From Kitasatospora atroaurantiaca (GTDB taxonomy: Bacteria; Actinomycetota; Actinomycetes; Streptomycetales; Streptomycetaceae), in NCBI RefSeq assembly GCF_007828955.1, contig NZ_VIVR01000001.1, positions 6,634,001-6,698,000 of the forward strand: a stretch of 64,000 nt of DNA, in the 5' to 3' direction. The stretch's first letter is position 1; the number at the start of each line of letters is the position of its first letter. Positions 8,630 through 15,453 of the stretch are shown one piece after another. The notes under the pieces are model-generated. The model was not told the DNA's origin, did not search any database, and saw only the letters and a program-made list of their open reading frames with translations. A program made the position numbers and the translations under genes.

Positions 8630-10111
8630 TCAGAAGTTGGCGCGCACGAAGGCCAGCGCAGCGGCGACGTTCACCAGTCCCGGGCCGGTGGCCTCGTCGA
8701 ACCCCCGAACGGCCGACTTGTTGTACCTGGGGTGGTTGCGGCCGACGGTGATGTCGGTGGCGGTCTTCGCGAGCGCCGTGGCGACCTGCGCAGGCGTGAG
8801 CCCGGGCCGGGCGCCCAGCAGCACCGCGGCGGCGCCGGCGATCTGCGGGGCGGCCGCGGAGGTGCCCGAGAACAGGGCCCAGCCGTCGTCCGGCCGGGTG
8901 CCGTCGCCGGTGTCCGGCAGCTGGCCGTCGCTCGACTGGCTCTCGGTGATGTCGATCTCGCAGCCGGGCGGGATGGGAAGCATGAGGTACTGGGCTCGCG
9001 GCCGCATGCCCACCAGGCCGCAGACGGTGGGGACGACGACACCGCGGAACCACGGGCTGGTGTACCCGCTCGCGTAGTCGGAGGCCCGGAGGTCCAGGCC
9101 GTGACCGGCGAACACGCCTCCGGCGGAGATGACACCGGGGACCTGCGGCTCGACGGAGAACTGGCCGTTCCCCGCCGAGAAGACGACCACGATCCCCTGT
9201 TCCACGGCGTCGAGGATCTCCATGACCCAGGCGCGGTACGCCGCAGGGAGGGGTCCGGCGGGCGGGAAGTCGAGGTCGCCGCCCCACGAGTTGGTGATCA
9301 CCTGTGGGCGGCCGCTCTTCGCCTTGAGGAAGCCTGCGACGGCGCTGGTCAGCTGGCCGCGCGCGTTGCTGACCCGGTAGGGCTGCAGCGTCGCGCCGGG
9401 TGCCACGGCGAAGATGTTGGCCGACTCCCCGGTTCCGTGCCCGACCGGGTCCTTCGCGGGGCTGGTACCCGGCACGAGGGTGACGGTGGGGTTGACGCGG
9501 TACCCGTGCACGGTGAAGTAGGTGTGCGCGTACTGTCCCGTGTCGACCATGGCGACCGTCACGCCGGCGCCCACGTCGCCGTTCGCGTGCGCGGGTGTGG
9601 CGCCGAGCAGCATGGCCACGTCCCCGGGGAGCCTCAGGTGGAACTTGTCCACGTTCGGGGGCTGCGGCGAGGGGGACAGGTGGTGGAGCGAGCGAGGCTG
9701 CTCCAGCACGACCGCCTCGATCGCGTCGGCGCCCCGCGCGGTACCCACCCCGAGATCGCTGGGTTGGCCGGTGCCGACGATGTCGAGATGGGTGACATAG
9801 CGGACGTTCCCGCCCTGTACACGTTGCAGCGCCTCGTACGACTCGATCCGACCGCCGGTCAGCTCCTCGTACGCGGCGGGCGGACCGGCGGTCGTGAACC
9901 CCAGTCGGCTCTCGGCGGTGACCGTCAGGCCCGCCTCCTCCGCATGCCGTCTGGCACGGTCCAGTGTGCTGCCGTCGGCGCGGAACGGTTCGGCCGAGTC
10001 GAACGCGCTTGCGTCGGTCACGGGAACCCCGCCCTGCGACTGTGCCGACACATAGCCGAACACCGTCTCGGGGGCAGGTTGACCGGTTCTCAGGATCGCA
10101 GGAATCGTCAT
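8630..10111 (-). CDS. S8-family subtilisin-like serine protease
   Basis: A 493-residue subtilase with an intact triad: Asp near residue 190 (AMVDTGQ), His near 225 (VGHGTGES) and Ser near 418 (SGTSAAAPQIAG), plus the oxyanion Asn in TNSWGG. Residues about 50-110 (GLTVTAESRLGFTTAGP..YEELTGG) look like an embedded propeptide. No signal peptide is evident, so it is cytoplasmic or exported by another route. An insertion with paired Cys (TVCGLVGM, PPGCEIDI) separates the Asn and Ser blocks. Its ATG overlaps the TGA of the upstream small gene (ATGA), implying tight coupling. Substrate unknown. Confidence 0.88.
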   Translation of the reverse strand: MTIPAILRTGQPAPETVFGYVSAQSQGGVPVTDASAFDSAEPFRADGSTLDRARRHAEEAGLTVTAESRLGFTTAGPPAAYEELTGGRIESYEALQRVQGGNVRYVTHLDIVGTGQPSDLGVGTARGADAIEAVVLEQPRSLHHLSPSPQPPNVDKFHLRLPGDVAMLLGATPAHANGDVGAGVTVAMVDTGQYAHTYFTVHGYRVNPTVTLVPGTSPAKDPVGHGTGESANIFAVAPGATLQPYRVSNARGQLTSAVAGFLKAKSGRPQVITNSWGGDLDFPPAGPLPAAYRAWVMEILDAVEQGIVVVFSAGNGQFSVEPQVPGVISAGGVFAGHGLDLRASDYASGYTSPWFRGVVVPTVCGLVGMRPRAQYLMLPIPPGCEIDITESQSSDGQLPDTGDGTRPDDGWALFSGTSAAAPQIAGAAAVLLGARPGLTPAQVATALAKTATDITVGRNHPRYNKSAVRGFDEATGPGLVNVAAALAFVRANF

Positions 10112-10452
10112 GTCTTCTCCGGGGGTTCGCCGGGGCTCGGGCGCCGGGCTGATGGGCTGTCACCGGTATGGAGTTCAGGGATCGGCAGCACGGTGACGCT
10201 CTGCACGGTCTCCCGCAGGTCCTGCGGAACCGGCAGCGTCAGGGGACGCGAGCGGCCGCCGGGGCTCATGCCGAACGCCTCCTCGAACCGAAAGGCCGGC
10301 CCGGTGAGGAGTGCGCCGGCGGACATCGGCAGGACGTCGATGCCGTGACCGGCGCACCACTCGACCAGTTCGTCGGCGTCCGTGCCGTCCCGGAGCTCGA
10401 CGGTGGCCTCGACGAACTCCTGCTCGGGGGTGTCACTCGGCCCGCGCGTCAT
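10108..10452 (-). CDS. Small propeptide-like partner of the subtilase
   Basis: A 114-residue protein of unrecognised family. The segment DADELVEWCAGHGIDVLPMSAGALLTGPAFRFEEAFG has the pattern of protease prodomains (a G-hydrophobic-V segment, then a GP..F/YEE-F segment) and parallels residues about 55-85 of the adjacent protease. It may be a separate inhibitor or chaperone for that enzyme; this is inference from pattern and gene coupling. The start is ATG at 10452 behind GGGAGA; the frame stays open further upstream but without a comparable ribosome site. Its stop overlaps the protease start. Confidence 0.7.
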   Translation of the reverse strand: MTRGPSDTPEQEFVEATVELRDGTDADELVEWCAGHGIDVLPMSAGALLTGPAFRFEEAFGMSPGGRSRPLTLPVPQDLRETVQSVTVLPIPELHTGDSPSARRPSPGEPPEKT

Positions 10453-10577
10453 CGAAGTCTCCCGTGGTTGCCCGCCCACCCGATGGTGATAGGCACGACA
10501 TTTGGTGTCAAAAGGTACTGAGCCATGTGGCCTCCGGCTGCTCGAGGCCGGAATCCAACATGCACGGGACAAGACTC

Positions 10578-10628
10578 TTGCGGAGTACGGGTGTCGAGCG
10601 CTTCAATCAGTTAGGAAAGTTTCCTAAC
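10578..10628 (+). promoter_or_regulatory. Chitosanase promoter with palindromic CsnR-type operator
   Basis: A -35-like TTGCGG (10578-10583) and -10-like TTCAAT (10602-10607) are spaced 18 bases apart. Immediately downstream, 10610-10628 is a perfect palindrome, GTTAGGAAA-G-TTTCCTAAC. The same kind of AGGAAA-TTTCCT palindrome precedes chitosanase genes of Streptomyces and Kitasatospora, where the repressor CsnR binds. The csnR gene itself is not in this window. Confidence 0.85.
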
Positions 10629-10679
10629 TCTCACCGGGCAGTACCCCCATGCCCGCGACGACAGAAGCCGGAGCGTCAG

Positions 10680-11504
10680 ATGAAGTCGCACCACCGGACG
10701 GCCCGCACCGCCATCGCCGTCCTCCTCTGCGTCATACCCGCCACCCTCGCGACCGCCGGGATGGGCCACGCCGCCCAGGTGCAGGTCGCCTCGGTCGGCC
10801 TGGACGACCCGCACAAGAAGGAGATCGCGATGGAGCTCGTCTCCAGCGCCGAGAACTCCTCGCTCGACTGGAAGGCCCAGTACAAGTACATCGAGGACAT
10901 CGGTGACGGCCGCGGCTACACCGCAGGCATCATCGGCTTCTGTTCCGGCACCGGTGACATGCTCGAACTCGTCGAGCACTACACCGACCTGAAGCCCGGC
11001 AACATCCTCGCCAAGTACCTGCCCGCGCTGAAGAAGGTCAACGGCAGCGAGTCGCACTCCGGCCTCGGCAGCGCCTTCACCAAGGACTGGGCCACGGCCG
11101 CCAAGGACACCGTCTTCCAGCAGGCCCAGAACGACGAGCGGGACCGCGTCTACTTCAACCCCTCCGTCAACCAGGCGAAGTCCGACGGGCTGCGCGCGCT
11201 CGGCCAGTTCATCTACTACGACGCCATCGTGATGCACGGCCCCGGCACCGACTCGACCAGCTTCGGCGGCATCCGCAGGACCGCCATGAAGAAGGCCAAG
11301 ACCCCCGCCCAGGGCGGCGACGAGGCCACGTACCTGAACGCATTCCTGGACGCCCGCAAGGCCGCCATGAAGACGGAGGAGGCACACTCCGACACCAGCA
11401 GGGTCGACACCGAGCAGCGGGTCTTCCTGAAGGCGGGCAACTTCGACCTGAACCCGCCGCTGAAGTGGAAGGTCTACGGCGACCCGTACGCCATCAACAG
11501 CTGA
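10680..11504 (+). CDS. csn: Secreted chitosanase, GH46 family
   Basis: A 274-residue exported enzyme that hydrolyses chitosan by an inverting mechanism. A signal peptide spans residues 1 to about 34 (basic RTAR, hydrophobic AIAVLLCVIPATLA, cleavage after GHA). The mature protein begins near VASVGLDDPHKKEIAMELVSSAENSSLDW; the Glu of SSAENSSLDW and the Asp of DIGDGRGYTAGIIGF match the GH46 catalytic acid and base. ATG at 10680 is preceded by GGAG 6 bases upstream and opens the signal peptide; the frame is open further upstream but without signal character. Monocistronic, under the palindromic operator. Confidence 0.95.
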   Translation: MKSHHRTARTAIAVLLCVIPATLATAGMGHAAQVQVASVGLDDPHKKEIAMELVSSAENSSLDWKAQYKYIEDIGDGRGYTAGIIGFCSGTGDMLELVEHYTDLKPGNILAKYLPALKKVNGSESHSGLGSAFTKDWATAAKDTVFQQAQNDERDRVYFNPSVNQAKSDGLRALGQFIYYDAIVMHGPGTDSTSFGGIRRTAMKKAKTPAQGGDEATYLNAFLDARKAAMKTEEAHSDTSRVDTEQRVFLKAGNFDLNPPLKWKVYGDPYAINS

Positions 11505-11532
11505 GCCGACGGCCGGGAGGTGGTCGGCTCAG
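11501..11532 (+). terminator. Chitosanase terminator overlapping the stop codon
   Basis: A perfect 10-bp inverted repeat, CTGAGCCGAC (11501-11510) with GTCGGCTCAG (11523-11532), loop 12 bases. The left arm includes the TGA stop. Confidence 0.7.
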
Positions 11533-11608
11533 CCCTCCGCCTCCCGCCTTTCCCCCCGGGCGAACAAATGAGCGGCAACTCGACGGCGGGGCTGATAGCT
11601 TGCTCGAC

Positions 11609-12340
11609 GTGGCAAAGCTGAATCAGATCATCGCGGTCGAAAAGGGCGTCAAGTCGAAGTCCTTCCAGGAGCTTACGCAGGCTCATCACGACCTCCAGAA
11701 GCCCGCCCTGCTGGCCGGCATCTCGCGGACGTACCAGCCCAAGGACGAGGAGGGCGAGCAGCTGCCCCCGGAGTCCACCCGGGTCCAGGTCAAGGCCGAG
11801 GACATCCTGCGGAGCACCGCCGCCTCGCTCACCCGTCTGTTCGACGTGACCGCCACCAAGGACTGGGCGAACTGCGAGGCCCGGGCCGACGTCGTGGTGG
11901 ACGGGCGCCCGCTGCTGAAGGAGGTGCCGGTGACCTATCTGCTGTTCCTCGAGAAGCAGCTCACCGACCTGCACACCTTCGTCCGCAAGCTCCCCGTGCT
12001 GGACGCCTCGGAGTCCTGGAACCTCGACCCTTCCACCGACTCGTGGAAGACGGACGCGGTGCGGACCATCCGGACCAAGAAGGTCCCGCGCAACCACGTG
12101 AAGGCCGAGGCGACCGAGAAGCACCCGGCCCAGGTCGAGGTCTACTACGAGGATGTCGCGGTCGGTTACTGGACCACCGTGAAGTTCTCCGGCGCGCTGC
12201 CCGCCCGACGGGTCAACGAACTGCTGGAGCGGGTCGAGAAGCTCCAGCGGGCCGTGCAGTTCGCCCGTGAGGAGGCGAACGGTTCGGTGGTCACCGACAA
12301 GCTGGCCGGTGATGCGGTGTTCGGCTACCTGTTCGGGTAG
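11609..12340 (+). CDS. Unassigned soluble protein upstream of Y-like RNAs
   Basis: A protein of about 243 residues that I do not recognise. It has no signal peptide, membrane segment or obvious catalytic motif; it is mixed charged and hydrophobic, with a Trp/Tyr-containing central part (TKDWANCEARADVVVDG, EVPVTYLLFLEKQLTDLH) and a C-terminal helix rich in Arg, Glu and Leu (RRVNELLERVEKLQRAVQFAREEA). The start is GTG 11609 (MAKLNQI); an in-frame TTG at 11600 lies better spaced from GGCGGGG and is an alternative. Directly downstream on the same strand lie two Y-RNA-like elements, with only a small hairpin between, so it may be their protein partner or transcript companion. That link is inference. 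Confidence 0.75.
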   Translation: MAKLNQIIAVEKGVKSKSFQELTQAHHDLQKPALLAGISRTYQPKDEEGEQLPPESTRVQVKAEDILRSTAASLTRLFDVTATKDWANCEARADVVVDGRPLLKEVPVTYLLFLEKQLTDLHTFVRKLPVLDASESWNLDPSTDSWKTDAVRTIRTKKVPRNHVKAEATEKHPAQVEVYYEDVAVGYWTTVKFSGALPARRVNELLERVEKLQRAVQFAREEANGSVVTDKLAGDAVFGYLFG

Positions 12341-12351
12341 CCTCATGATCG

Positions 12352-12386
12352 CCCCTCGTGCGAGCGAGGGGTGCGCGAAGAGCGCA
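12352..12386 (+). other. Two small hairpins before the Y-like RNAs
   Basis: CCCCTCG (12352-12358) pairs with CGAGGGG (12365-12371), then TGCGC (12372-12376) pairs with GCGCA (12382-12386). They lie between the stop of the upstream gene and the first RNA element and could protect or process the transcript. No T tract follows, so they need not terminate transcription. Confidence 0.5.
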
Positions 12387-12390
12387 AGCT

Positions 12391-12520
12391 GATACTGATG
12401 TTGAAGCTGAACAAGGGGTAACGGTGGAGGTTCGAATCCTCCCCCCGGCACATCACGCCGGGGTGGCCCAAGGGTAGAGGCAGCCCCTGAAACTCAGATT
12501 CTCGCTCCAGTCTCAGTATT
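12391..12520 (+). ncRNA. Y-RNA-like RNA 1 with permuted tRNA-like module
   Basis: The module reads as a circularly permuted tRNA. First comes a T arm (stem GGAGG 12426-12430 / CCTCC 12438-12442, loop TTCGAAT). An acceptor-like strand CCCCGGC (12443-12449), a 7-base loop and its complement GCCGGGG (12457-12463) follow. Then come the two-base TG linker and a D-like arm (GCC 12466 / GGC 12479 with GGGTAGA loop). An anticodon-position stem, AGGGG (12414-12418) with CCCCT (12484-12488), closes it. Outside this the ends pair: CTGA/TCAG, GAA/TTC and the terminal ATACTGA (12392-12398) with TCAGTAT (12513-12519). A long end-helix capped by a tRNA mimic is the architecture reported for bacterial YrlA-type Y RNAs. 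Confidence 0.72.
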
Positions 12521-12529
12521 CGCCGCCGA

Positions 12530-12666
12530 GCGCCAGATCGACCGAGGGCGGACGGAAAGCGTCGGGTGCGGGTTCAAGTCCCGCCCGTGCCTCTCCATGG
12601 CACGGTTGTTCAAAGGTAGAACACTACGCTCTGAGAATGATCCGCAGCTCTTAAACGTGCTGGCGC
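12530..12666 (+). ncRNA. Y-RNA-like RNA 2 with permuted tRNA-like module
   Basis: Same plan as the preceding element with a different primary sequence. T arm: GCGGG (12568-12572) / CCCGC (12580-12584), loop TTCAAGT. Acceptor-like helix: CCGTGCC (12585-12591) / GGCACGG (12599-12605), closed by a 7-base loop. Linker TT, then a D arm GTTC (12608) / GAAC (12619) with an AAAGGTA loop. Stem AGCGT (12558-12562) / ACGCT (12626-12630) is at the anticodon position, and GCGGA (12548) pairs with TCCGC (12641). The perfect 7-bp terminal helix is GCGCCAG (12530-12536) / CTGGCGC (12660-12666). No 3' CCA is encoded. The conserved fold despite different sequence argues for a real RNA. Confidence 0.72.
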
Positions 12667-12687
12667 GAGCAATTGGGTGGCAAACGA

Positions 12688-12721
12688 GGGGCCCGGGAGC
12701 TGGATACGTCTCCCGGGCCCC
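12688..12721. terminator. Bidirectional terminator after the Y-like RNAs
   Basis: A perfect 12-bp stem, GGGGCCCGGGAG (12688-12699) with CTCCCGGGCCCC (12710-12721), 10-base loop, followed by GTCACCGTTTT. It separates the plus-strand RNA region from the convergent phospholipase-D-like gene. Confidence 0.85.
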
Positions 12722-12746
12722 GTCACCGTTTTCGGGCCTGCTCTTC

Positions 12747-13745
12747 TCAGTAGGCCGTGCCGTTGGCGAAGTCCGTGGCGAAGGTGGACTCGATGCCGTT
12801 CAGGACGCCCGAGTCGCTGATGATCAGGCCGAGTTCGCGGTTGTGGTTGAGCGAGTTGTCGGAGAAGTTCTCCGAGCCGGCGAAGACCTTGGCGGTCGCG
12901 GTGCCGTGGTCGGCGACGATGGTCTTGGCGTGGATGTAGAGCCCGCCGGTCGAGGAGTACGTCACGACCGAGCCGCCGGCCGCGACCACCTGGTCGAAGT
13001 AACTCCCGTAGCTGTCCGGGTACATGCCCACCACCCGGACCGCCACGCCACGGTTCTCCGCCGCGACGATGGCGTTCACCAGCGCGGCGTCGCCGAACTC
13101 CAGCTGCTCCAGGTCGAGGGAGTGCTGAGCGCCGTTGATCAGCGCCAGCAGCCGGCTCTGCGAGTCGGTCGGCGACCAGACCAGGTTGTCGCCGTCGGAC
13201 GGCGTGATCGAGGTCTTGGCGTAATCGGCGTTGAAGACCTGCTCGATCGCGGCCACGTCGTTGGCATCGGTGTCGAAGACGCCGAAGTCCCGGCCGGTCG
13301 AGTAGTAGGTCGCATCCAGATTTCCGGTCAGGATCAGCGACTTGGCCGCGTCCACCGTGATCGTCTTCTGGTGGGTGTACACGAATGCCGAGGAGGAGTA
13401 GGTCACTCCGGCGCCGGCGGCCTTGAGCGTGGAGTAGGCCGAGCCGTTGATGGAGGTGTGCTTCGCGTCCAGGATCACCCGGACCTTCACGCCCGCCTTC
13501 TGACGGTTCACCAGTGCGGTGACGGCGCTGCTGTCGCGGAGCTCGTAGATCGTCACATCCACCGACGTGGTGGCGGAGTTGATGAAGTCGTAGACGGCGC
13601 TGTGGCTCTGGTCGGGGAAGGTGACGAGCGAGTACGTGCCGGTGGCGGCCTGGACGGGGGAGGCACCTGTCAGCAGGGATATCGCGGCGAGCAGCAGGGC
13701 GCCGGCAGCGGCGGCCGCCCGGTGGGCATGACGAAACCTGGGCAT
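12747..13745 (-). CDS. Secreted phospholipase D-like (PLDc_2) protein
   Basis: A 332-residue exported protein. The signal peptide covers about residues 1-35 (RFRHAHRAAAAAGALLLAAISLL, cleavage after VQA). Two HKD motifs are intact, HQKTITVD with GNLD and HAKTIVAD with GSENFSDNS, as needed for the two-lobed active site of PLD-family phosphodiesterases. It could cleave phospholipids, cardiolipin or nucleic acid outside the cell; sequence alone does not tell. ATG at 13745 has GGAG 8 bases upstream; a longer frame start (13811) lacks signal-peptide logic. Confidence 0.9.
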   Translation of the reverse strand: MPRFRHAHRAAAAAGALLLAAISLLTGASPVQAATGTYSLVTFPDQSHSAVYDFINSATTSVDVTIYELRDSSAVTALVNRQKAGVKVRVILDAKHTSINGSAYSTLKAAGAGVTYSSSAFVYTHQKTITVDAAKSLILTGNLDATYYSTGRDFGVFDTDANDVAAIEQVFNADYAKTSITPSDGDNLVWSPTDSQSRLLALINGAQHSLDLEQLEFGDAALVNAIVAAENRGVAVRVVGMYPDSYGSYFDQVVAAGGSVVTYSSTGGLYIHAKTIVADHGTATAKVFAGSENFSDNSLNHNRELGLIISDSGVLNGIESTFATDFANGTAY

Positions 13746-14054
13746 GCGTAACTCCGGGTCTGAGTAAGGGTGTTGGAACCCGAGACACTCGGGTGCGCGG
13801 TGCCCAGTCATGATGGGCCCGCCCCGGTTTACGCGGGTAGACCCGGGAGGTTAATTTCTGGCGGCACAACGACAACCCCGCCGGTGCCAAGCCGCCCCGG
13901 GATCAGCGTCGGTGTCGTGCCGTCAGTTCTCTTCTGTCGGTGCCTCTCGGTGCAGACTCATCGGACCGCCTCGGCTCTGGCCGGGGACGACAAGGTCTGG
14001 CGGTACGAGGCCTGACGGCGGCGGGTTCCGCGCCCCGGCAACTACGGTGGGCGG

Positions 14055-14480
14055 GTGACCGAAACCTGGAACGCTACTGACACCGGTGTTCTGCGCCTGC
14101 CCTCCGGGCGCCTGGTCCGGGGTCGCGCGCTTCGCCGACCGCTTCCGCCCGGCCCGACGCCCACCTTCGCCGTCCATCTGCTCGGCAAGCAGCCTCCGGC
14201 GGTCCCCTGGGAGGTCCGGTGGCTGCGATGGCCGGACTTCTGGCTGCCCAGCAGCCACGCGCAGGCTCAGGGCATCCTCGGCGAGGCGTGGGCTCGGGCA
14301 GCCGTCGAACGCGTCGAGATCGCCTGCGGCGGAGGCCGTGGCCGAACCGGCACAGCCCTGGCCTGCCTCGCCGTCCTGGACGGAGTACCGGCCGGCGAGG
14401 CAGTGGACTTCGTCCGCCGGAACTACGACACCCGGGCCGTCGAAACCCCCTGGCAGAAGCGTTACGTCCTTCGCTTCTGA
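14055..14480 (+). CDS. CX5R protein phosphatase
   Basis: A 141-residue protein with CGGGRGRTGTALAC, the CX5R(T) P-loop of cysteine-based protein tyrosine or dual-specificity phosphatases, at about residue 95. A Trp/Asp-containing loop (WLRWPDFWLPSS) precedes it and could supply the general acid Asp. The protein is short and cytoplasmic. The start is GTG at 14055, with only a weak GGTGGGCGG site. The upstream 240 bases to the PLD gene show nothing further. Confidence 0.8.
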   Translation: MTETWNATDTGVLRLPSGRLVRGRALRRPLPPGPTPTFAVHLLGKQPPAVPWEVRWLRWPDFWLPSSHAQAQGILGEAWARAAVERVEIACGGGRGRTGTALACLAVLDGVPAGEAVDFVRRNYDTRAVETPWQKRYVLRF

Positions 14481-14509
14481 TCCGGTGGCTCTGCTCGGAC
14501 GGTTGACCC

Positions 14510-14534
14510 GGTCACCGACGCGTCGTCGGTGACC
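14510..14534. terminator. Bidirectional terminator
   Basis: A perfect 11-bp stem, GGTCACCGACG (14510-14520) with CGTCGGTGACC (14524-14534), 3-base loop, between convergent genes. Confidence 0.8.
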
Positions 14535-14567
14535 CGGCCATCCAGGATTCCCCGGCGCCGGGGTGCC

Positions 14568-14918
14568 TCACAGATCGGTCGCCCGCTCGTGGCGGGGCTC
14601 GTACATTCCCACCTCGCCACCGCCCGGCAGGCGGAGCCTGGTCAGCCGTCCCCAGCGTGCGTCAGTGACCGGCTGCGTGAATTCCACTCCCTTCGCAGCC
14701 AGGCTCTTCATGGTTGCGTCGACGTCGTCGCACATCAGATAGAGCTCCTGCGACTCCGGGCCGTCCGTGGGATGCACGGCGACCTCGGTCGGCGGAAGCT
14801 TGAAGATCAGCCAGCCGCCTCCCGCATCGACATGCGGATACTCCAGCACATCCCTGAAGAAGGCCCTGTCCGCTTCCGCGTCACGGCTGTAGATGACGAC
14901 GTGCCCACCATTGATCAT
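14568..14918 (-). CDS. VOC-family (glyoxalase/bleomycin resistance-like) protein
   Basis: A 116-residue single-unit vicinal oxygen chelate protein (GHVVIYSRDAEADRAFFRDVLEYPHVDAGGGWLIFKLP, then LYLMCDDVDATMKSLAAKGVEF and RLPGGGEVGMYEP). Such proteins dimerise and bind a divalent metal; this one's reaction is unknown. ATG at 14918 opens the domain exactly; upstream residues in the same frame are not domain-like and the ribosome site is weak. Confidence 0.8.
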   Translation of the reverse strand: MINGGHVVIYSRDAEADRAFFRDVLEYPHVDAGGGWLIFKLPPTEVAVHPTDGPESQELYLMCDDVDATMKSLAAKGVEFTQPVTDARWGRLTRLRLPGGGEVGMYEPRHERATDL

Positions 14919-15060
14919 GCGGCCAGGGTAAATCCCGACATGGACAGCGCCGTGATGCGACGTCATGCCGAGTGTTGCGGACCAGCCGGGTCGATCATTG
15001 AGCAGGGCCACCAGAAAACCGAGGGGCGACCAAGGGCTCGACCATCCAGTGGGCCTTTCA

Positions 15061-15375
15061 GAGTTGAAGCTCGAGGGTGAGGACGGCCTTGGCTGCTGAC
15101 GTCAGCCAGTTCGGGCTGCATCGGGCGTGACGGAAGATCCGCCGGCGCTTGAGAGTGGCCGCGCCGCGTTCGACGGGGTAGCGGAGTCGGGCGTGGGCCC
15201 GGTCCGGCGATCTCTGCCCGGCGCTGAGGTCCTTGCGGGGCACGCGCCTGGCCGGCACGGCGAACTTTCCGCCCGCGCCGGTGACGGTCGCCCTCGCGGG
15301 TGACGATGAGCATGGTGACCCACTCGACGAGCGGGTGCGGCAGATCCAGTGCGGCAGGATGGATGACCAACGAGG
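15061..15375 (-). pseudogene. Internally deleted IS5-type transposase relic (left copy)
   Basis: On the minus strand the N-terminal segment ALDLPHPLVEWVTMLIVTREGDR, typical of an IS5-family DDE transposase of Streptomyces, is joined out of frame to the C-terminal portion (PVERGAATLKRRRIFRHARCSPNWLTSAAKAVLTLELQL, stop near 15062). The middle of the gene, with most of the DDE domain, is missing. An inverted repeat, AACGAGGCTCCC (15369-15380) with GGGAGCCTCGTT (15422-15433), lies at its upstream edge. About 230 bp recur in inverted orientation at 17190-17419. Confidence 0.85.
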
Positions 15376-15453
15376 CTCCCTGGCTGGCTGGTTGAGACGT
15401 GAGACATCTCGCTCAAGCGCCCGGGAGCCTCGTTCGTTCTCCCCTCATACCGG

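Noticed and set aside
12457..12591. A single conventional tRNA with a long insertion (5' half at 12457, T arm at 12568)
   Set aside because: The 5' strand GCCGGGG does not pair with CCGTGCC of that 3' half, but pairs perfectly with CCCCGGC located before it. The permuted reading fits both elements.
12747..13811. Longer start for the phospholipase-D-like protein
   Set aside because: The extra 22 residues precede a complete signal peptide and lack a ribosome site; ATG 13745 has GGAG.
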